Below are positions 58,153 to 64,000 of a stretch of 64,000 nt of DNA, piece after piece. The stretch's first letter is position 1. The number at the start of each line of letters is the position of its first letter. A model generated the notes under the pieces. That model was not told the DNA's origin and did not search any database. It worked only from the letters and a program-made list of their open reading frames with translations. The DNA lies in NCBI GenBank assembly GCA_019022495.1, contig JAFEKR010000001.1, forward strand, positions 6,820,001 through 6,884,000, written 5' to 3'. Origin of the DNA: Epichloe hybrida (Eukaryota > Ascomycota > Sordariomycetes > Hypocreales > Clavicipitaceae). The position numbers and the translations under genes are program-made.

Positions 58153-59669
58153 AGTGAATGTCTACAACGTTGATCTACTGCGTGGTAAGTTAACGATATC
58201 AAAAGGAACGGCTGCGTTTCAAAGATGACGGTTATTTCGCCACAACCTTTTCCTACTCATCTGGATGTCTAGCGTTTTAGGAGCGGGGTTAAAATTTGTC
58301 GCCACATGCATGACACGTGTCGTATCACATGCTTTCATGCCCTTTGTCAGAGTCATCCTGGTGTCCGCAGCCCCACTCATTCGGACACGGACTTGAATAT
58401 GGGCAAAAATACATGTCACTTACATGTCAACAACTTCTAAAGAGCCTTTTTATGTCACAAGCTCCCGATTACGAGCTCATTTCATTCATGACTGCAGAGT
58501 GAATTCTTAACAGAATAGACTAACAAAGAACAGTTAAGTTGGTGACGCGTTTCTGGTCTCTAGCCTTAGGCAGAAACAACACGGTTGACGCGAACCGCCC
58601 CAAGCATGCATGGGCCGCCTAAGAGGCGGGTAGGTCGCATAGGACTTTGTCACAAGGCAGTGCCCGCCACCTGTAAGCTCCTGACAGCACCTACTGACTG
58701 CACTAGTAAGGTTAGTGAAGTGTCTTAGGGAGTAAGGCCTCTTTAGTTAGCAATAGCCTAGGGAATTATAGGAGATTTATTCTGTAAGATTTAGCCCAGC
58801 CCGTTACACTTCTTTTAGTAGAGAGTAGGCTATATAGTAAGATATAAACAGCACCTTAACTATTTAGCTGTGATCTTTCCTCTTTAATACTAGTTACTAC
58901 AAAGATACACTATATAGTAATATCAATAGAGGCTAAGTATGTAGGAACTCTATTAAAGTTCGTAACATCTGTGTTAGCAGTTGAAGGTTCTTAAGTGTCT
59001 AGCACCTAAACAATCGACCTTGCTACTGCGTTCTCATCTAACTATCCAAGCACTGGCATGGACTGCTGTGCCTGTGTTGCTGCTGGTGGACGAGCTGTTT
59101 GTGGCTGAGACCAGTCTAGGGTCTAGAGCTGAAGGGGGATCTAGGGCTCGACAAGCGATACATCACTTAAGTGAAGTGGGCATGGCGCGCATGGCGTGCA
59201 TGGGCTCTCAGGATGCGACTCGGTGCTACGTGTGCCTGTCGGACGTGTAAATGGCTACATGCCCAAATGGCGAGGCGTTTTAACGTAACTGGGAGGTGGA
59301 TTTCCGTACCGGCAGATGGTTTACCTGTGGCTGAGCAATACTACCGCTCCGGGCAAGGTCCTCGGCCTGATATACAGGAGCGACAACGTGCTCCGACGTC
59401 GGTCAAGATGGGTGGTGTTCCGCGAGCGTCCTCTCTTTCACTACCACTACATGCTCGAGCAGTATAATTGAATGTATTAAGGATTAAACGACGACACTTT
59501 ATCGCCGGCGATAGTGCTGACCGCACTGTTGGCTTTTCCATCCTATAAGCTCTTTGGTGGCCACAGATTGGTACTGTTAATAGCTGTAGCTCTGCAATTC
59601 ATTGCGGTTCGCATATACAGGGGAGTCTTAAGACACAGACACAACTCTGCGAACGCTCATACAAGAGTC
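58153..59669. other. Intergenic between the two island genes
   Basis: 58153-58690 is GC-balanced without a supported gene. 58690-58980 is a RIPed patch; within it ISIEAKYVGTLLKFV (58919-58963, plus) resembles the STxEAEYxA block of copia RNase H, so a small element fragment is possible. 58981-59470 holds overlapping open frames up to 98 codons. One ends SNTTAPGKVLGLIYRSDN...HYHYMLEQYN at 59466, but I recognise none. The 3' end of the squalene epoxidase gene follows. Confidence 0.35.
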
Positions 59670-61127
59670 TCAACTCATAAGCTCTAGGGTAATAAAGGGA
59701 AGAATGACCCGGCATGCTTTCACCAAGACAAGACCACATTCGACTAAAGTGAGTGGTAACATCCAAACTGGCCGAGAGAGCATCAAAATCCATGCCGACA
59801 GCAGTGCCACGGCGCAGAAGTGATATAGAAGCACGAACGGACTTTTGACGATGCCTCCGAGAAGACCGGCCGGACCGTCTAAGCATGATCCACCCCATTT
59901 GAAATATTCGAAACAGCCCCGCCGGAGGATTGCCAAGTAGTGGTCATCCGCTGCAAAAAGCGAGTATAAGGCCTGAGCCAGAATATTGATGACAAGCGAA
60001 TGATTTTTGCGCTGCAAATGATACTTTCTCATCTGCTGGAGAACTTTTTTGCTGTCGTCCAGATTCGGCACCTTAGAAGGATCCAACAAGTTCCCCAGGA
60101 GGATAACATCATTGAGGGCGACTGTCATCCCGCCGCCAGTCAGCGGATGTCGCATGTTCAGGGCGTCACCGGCGAGAATAATCCCAGCAGAACGATTGGC
60201 TGTTGCTGGGAGGAAGGAGTTCGGCATGCATCGAAGACGACCATTCTCTAAACTTTCCAGAAAGGCCGGTTGGATAGCAAGGGGGAGATTGGGTAAGACG
60301 TGGTGGCGTATATAGTTGGACACGCCCCCGTTGGACGCCTTGGCAGCCTCCAGGCCCTCAGGGACATTGATCAAGGCTCGCGTGTCGCGGGAGCTGATCT
60401 GATAGAGAAGAACGGGAGAAAAGTCGCCAAGCAGAACATGCCCAAAGGTTGGGGCAGGGAGTACTGCATCATGCAGCTGAAGCGCCCAGAACTTGGATAC
60501 GGACACGGGTCTCTGATGAGAAATCTCTCGGCGGAACTTGCTTCTGTATCCATCGGCGACGATAGTCAGAGGGGCAAAGTAGTAATCGCGTTTGCCCGAC
60601 GTCAATGTCTTAACACCAAGAACCTGATTTGTTCCTTGCATCTTGACAAGACCATCGACCTCGGTCTCGATAATGGAAATGTTCGGTTCTCTCGCAGCGG
60701 CGGCTCGTAGATTGCGAATGAAACGGCCATGGTGAAAAGAAAGCCCCTGCGACGACTGCCCCAGCAAATGTTCTCGCGTGGTCGCCCTGGATTCGTCACC
60801 GGGGGGGTACGGAATTTGAACTTGTTGGCCGTCGAATATGATCTGGTACCCATTGACTGGTATGGCGTCGATGTCGTCTAGGCAGTGTCGCAGCCCGAGC
60901 GTCTGGAGTGCCTGCACACCGCCAGGTTGAAGGAGCTCTCCGACGATGCGATCAGGCTCTTGCAAAGATCGTTCAAGGAGGAAGACTGAGCGAGACTGTC
61001 GCGCAAGAGTTACGGCCATGGCAGAGCCAAACACGCCTGCGCCGATGATTACAATGTCTGCATGATGATGAGAATCACGGCGAGCGGCAGCTGCAGCGAC
61101 ATTTTCATTCGTAGACGAAGTCTCCAT
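59670..61127 (-). CDS. ERG1: Squalene monooxygenase (squalene epoxidase)
   Basis: 485 residues, one uninterrupted exon, close to the usual length of fungal Erg1 (about 480-500). It converts squalene to (3S)-2,3-oxidosqualene with FAD, O2 and NADPH-cytochrome P450 reductase. This is the first oxygenation step of ergosterol synthesis, at the ER or lipid droplets. Seen: the Rossmann motif DIVIIGAGVFGSA (24-36) with acidic strand end LLER (50-53), GELLQPGG (63-70), the DG motif VADGYRSKFR (190-199), and the GD/FAD motif GDALNMRHPLTGGGMTVALN (320-339). A hydrophobic C-terminus (about 428-460) suits membrane anchoring. ALYSLFAAD (386-394) covers the segment where terbinafine-resistance changes map in dermatophytes; it looks unmodified. 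The start is the first Met of the frame. It sits between RIPed repeats yet has no damage, so it is under selection or arrived recently. Whether it is the main ERG1 or a paralogue cannot be told here. Confidence 0.93.
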   Translation of the reverse strand: METSSTNENVAAAAARRDSHHHADIVIIGAGVFGSAMAVTLARQSRSVFLLERSLQEPDRIVGELLQPGGVQALQTLGLRHCLDDIDAIPVNGYQIIFDGQQVQIPYPPGDESRATTREHLLGQSSQGLSFHHGRFIRNLRAAAAREPNISIIETEVDGLVKMQGTNQVLGVKTLTSGKRDYYFAPLTIVADGYRSKFRREISHQRPVSVSKFWALQLHDAVLPAPTFGHVLLGDFSPVLLYQISSRDTRALINVPEGLEAAKASNGGVSNYIRHHVLPNLPLAIQPAFLESLENGRLRCMPNSFLPATANRSAGIILAGDALNMRHPLTGGGMTVALNDVILLGNLLDPSKVPNLDDSKKVLQQMRKYHLQRKNHSLVINILAQALYSLFAADDHYLAILRRGCFEYFKWGGSCLDGPAGLLGGIVKSPFVLLYHFCAVALLSAWILMLSRPVWMLPLTLVECGLVLVKACRVILPFITLELMS

Positions 61128-61320
61128 TGGGAGGGAGAAGGACGAGAAAACCTAGTGGAGGAGAAAATCTTAAATGCGGGCGAATGGAGAGCTTTTATTT
61201 TCGGTGTCTCGCTTCAGGGAAGACTCCTAAGGAAGCTATAGAATGGAGATAAGATAGATAAATAGACACTAAGGCAGATAAGCTAGGAGCCCTGTTTAAG
61301 CTAAGGTTTACAGTTAAGAC
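61128..61320 (-). other. Upstream region of ERG1
   Basis: About 120 bp of GC-balanced, CT-rich leader on the minus strand (TTCTCGTCCTTCTCCCTCC just before the ATG, a common fungal core-promoter feature). RIPed sequence starts by about 61230. The usable promoter must be short or lie in RIPed DNA. No clear TATA box was found. Confidence 0.4.
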
Positions 61321-62653
61321 CTAGTTATATAAGTAAGCGCACTAAAAATAGCAAACAGACTAGGAAGCTAAGATATAAGGAAGGATGCTGTTTTGTCCTA
61401 CACTAAAACTAATAAAGAAAGTCTTTTAAAGTAAGAGCCTAACACACTTAATAAATAGCTCTTGCAAAGATCTAGGCAATGAATAGGAGAGGTTCTTAGA
61501 TAGAATACTTTGTTTTAATCTCGGCTTGATAGGGGCAGTTTAGCTAAGTAAGGGAAACTACTAATTAATCCTAAGGCATGATATCACTGTTGTTAATACT
61601 AATCGTATAGTTTTGTCTAGCGCGTATATGCTTTATACTACTTAGGTAGCAAAGATTATGAATTCTTCTTCTGCCTATTAGGTTAATTATAAGAGCAAAT
61701 CAGCCCTAGACGCAGACATTAACGGCATAGTAATTCGCTGTCATATGATCTCTTGTGACTGTAACAGCTATTGCATGCCTATATTAAAAGGTAAGCTGAC
61801 CTTGTACTGTAAATAGCGTGTGGTAAACTTACACAAGCTAAACGTCTTTTAATTAGAATAGTGTCTTTGTGATATAACACTAATTCCGAAGCTTTTCTAG
61901 TCTTCTGTGGATAAATCTGGGAAAATACTCTATATCTTTCGCTAGTGATTGAAGGCAAAATGGTCCTAGGTCTCTCTAGTAATACTACCTTGTCCCCTAG
62001 TATCCTAAGAACTAATCCTCCATAGCGATACGGGAGACTTAGCCGCTATTTCTACTGCCTTGCGGTGTGCTTGTTGTAGTGCTTTTTGTATAACGTGGCC
62101 TTTTCTATTTCTAGTCTCCTTATATGTTTCCTAACATTTGTCTATCTATTACTTACTATATACCCTAAGAAGTTGTTTCGCTTTGGCCAGGGTATTTGCG
62201 CATTTTTCAGTCTAGCTGGTTCTAGATTTTAGCAATAAGACCTTAGTTAGTACTAATGCCTTAATAGCGGTTAAGAGTACTTTAACCGTTACCTCTACGT
62301 AGCTATTAAGTGCTATTTTTGTTCTAGGCCTCTGTAGTTATAGTAGCAAGGCCTAGAGCGTCTAAATAAGTATTTTCTTATTAATAGCTTTCTAGTTTTG
62401 CTTCTTTTCTAACTATAGCTCTACTACTACTAGGTTTAGGGACGTCACTATAGGTAGGTAATCAGAGTCATAGGCAATATCGTAGTCTACTTCACATCTA
62501 ATAATCCTGTTGACAAGGCCTATTATAACAAGGCATAGGTTAATAGTCGTCTAGCAGTCCCCTTCTTCATATATAATAGTCCCTAGTTATAGCTAGCTCG
62601 TAAGATTCATATTGTCTATAAGGTCTAAGAGTTCTGTTACTTCATAGTCTTAT
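61321..62653 (-). mobile_element. Tad1-like LINE, endonuclease part, RIPed
   Basis: Read on the minus strand, 62640 to about 62430 gives LLDLIDNMNLTSQLQLG, IYEEGDCQTTINLCLV, then YDSDYLPISTSL. This matches the C-terminal part of an AP-type endonuclease of LINEs, whose final block is SDHxPI: here SDYLPI, His to Tyr through CAT to TAT. Further on, HVIQKALQQAHRKAVEIAAK (about 62097-62035) corresponds to the linker before RT. RT blocks themselves are lost by about 61320. The 5' part of the LINE is cut off by the LTR starting at 62654. Many RIP stops. Confidence 0.72.
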
Positions 62654-64000
62654 TGTCACGACTGTGTTCGGGGAGATATAAACGGAGTAAAGGCTAAGGT
62701 TCTTAGTTGTAGCTAGAGAGCTACTACTTAGGGGTAAGTATATAAAGGTCTTAAACTCTAACCTCCTATATCTCTTATAGGCAGTCCTTATCTAAATACC
62801 CTATTATATATATATAGCTATCTTATAGCTACTTAGTTATTTATAAAACCTAAGGCTTATCTAAGGGCTTTATTATATAACTATCCTATCCATAGCCCCT
62901 TAGCCTCTATGCTCCTAATATGCTACCCCCTTAATATATAATTATCCTTAATTAAAAAGAGCTACTTAGCTAGTATATATATACTACGCATAACCTATGG
63001 TAATACCTATGTTACTAGCTATACTATTAGTGCGTAGCATTACATTTGCTTTAAATAATAAGATAGACATTATAAGGTCCTAGGTAATCCTTCTTATAAC
63101 CTCTAGATTATAAATAGCTATACACTTACTGCTTTATTACCTCTAATATATATACCTCTATCTAGTAAGTTATTAGTACTAAGTGGATAAATTACTTATA
63201 TTAAATTTTATAATTAGGTTAAATAAATAGGGTAACGCATACTATTTAAAATAAATAACTTCTTATCTAATATTAGGGATATTATATTAATCTCACTAGG
63301 AGTTCATAGCTAGCGTGCGTATTTACTAGTAGTAGCTATAACTATAAATATTATAATTCCTAGATTAGCTATATATAGTATGTAAATTACTTAGGGGTCT
63401 AGGGCTAATATAAAAGAGGCTTACTTTCCCTTACTTCTATATACTTTTCTTCCCTTTATATTCTCCCTTAGTATTATAAGTTATCCTTACCTATAAGCTA
63501 GTAGCTTTATAGCTTCTCTTATAGTAGTTACTAATATTCTATAGCGTTACTTTATTATCTATATCTACCCTTATCTAAAATATCTAAATCCTCTTAAACG
63601 CTAATAGGTTAGTTACTTATCTTTTACTTATAAGTTTCTTATAGTATATTACTACTAACTTACTAGTAATTAATAATATCTTTAATATAAGCTATTACTT
63701 TACTACTACTACCTCCCTCTAGTAGGAAGAATTCCTTAATATTTCCTTTAAAGTCTTCTAGTAAGAAGTATTTAGCTTTAAAAATTTTAATATAAGTATA
63801 ATATCTTTACTTACCTAGCGCTTACCTTGCTAACTTATAGCTAGTAGTACTAGTAAAATAAAGATTCCTTATATTTACTATATATAGTAAGTTATAATAT
63901 AAGCTATTATACCTAAAGATAGTAATAGTATAGAGCTATAATATATTATTAAGGGTAAATCTATCCTAACCTAATATACTAATTCTTTAAGTATAACTTT
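62654..64000 (+). mobile_element. LTR element start (TGTCACGAC family), runs off window
   Basis: It starts TGTCACGACTGTG with GGGGAGATAT and AAACGGAGTAAAGGCTAAG, the same block order as the minus-strand LTR at 3603. It interrupts a LINE endonuclease frame exactly here, as an insertion would. The LTR's own end was not found. 62900-64000 is strongly RIPed; a minus-strand gag-like reading is possible but unsupported. The partner LTR and TSD would lie beyond the window. Confidence 0.55.

Noticed and set aside
59599..60853. Several frames of 60-136 codons overlapping the squalene epoxidase gene
   Set aside because: They are antisense or other-frame shadows of the 485-codon gene, whose motifs are unambiguous.
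62780..63000. Subtelomeric or telomeric sequence at the window edge
   Set aside because: No TTAGGG/CCCTAA arrays on either edge; isolated TAGGG words are due to RIPed base composition.

Overview
This window comes from the nuclear genome of a filamentous ascomycete (Pezizomycotina). Most of it is AT-rich DNA in which LTR and non-LTR retrotransposons carry very dense C-to-T / G-to-A changes. CpA, TpG and CpG sites have become TpA, and Gln codons have become TAG/TAA. This is the signature of repeat-induced point mutation (RIP). The exception is a GC-balanced island at about 54.2-61.2 kb, which holds the only convincing protein genes. Both lie on the minus strand: an intact squalene monooxygenase (ERG1-type) at 59670-61127, and a small P-loop gene at 57053-58152 whose N-terminus resembles elongation factor 1-alpha but carries a frameshift and a changed Walker A residue.

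Layout: 1-1480, 3' part of a Tad1-like LINE. 1481-5210, decayed DNA with a 10-bp minisatellite and an LTR fragment. 5216-13376, Ty3/gypsy element G1 (TSD TAAAC), whose integrase is split by a GATTTGACC-type satellite at 9641-11220. 13382-17504, gene or transposon relics, including an acidic decayed reading frame. 17505-24438, Ty3/gypsy element G2 (TSD ATGTG). 24444-27431, a probable F-box/LRR gene relic and other decay. 27432-34044, Ty1/copia element A (TSD CCTGC). 34050-36710, relics, a second minisatellite and an un-RIPed LINE RNase H tail. 36716-54181, a three-element nest. 54187-61250, the gene island. 61250-62653, LINE endonuclease relic on the minus strand. 62654-64000, the start of another LTR element.

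The nest can be resolved completely from direct sequence. Copia element C (TSD ATTAG, 36716-54181) was invaded by element B, which is of the same family as A (TSD CCCTT, 39544-46140). It was also invaded by element D, of C's own family (TSD CTTAG, 48503-53932), 12 bp from C's 3' LTR. With B, D and their duplicated target sites removed, C is 5429 bp, against 5430 bp for D. LTR lengths pair as 232/232 for C and 220/220 for D, and D contains the unoccupied version of B's target site. D is visibly less mutated than C, which fits its later arrival.

No retrotransposon here can be active: every reverse transcriptase whose active site I could read has lost at least one catalytic Asp to Asn through a RIP-type G-to-A change. 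Reading a RIPed frame with stops taken as Gln is not by itself evidence of coding. I assigned families only where conserved motifs reappear in the right order. I saw no rRNA, tRNA, CRISPR array, telomere repeat or replication origin.
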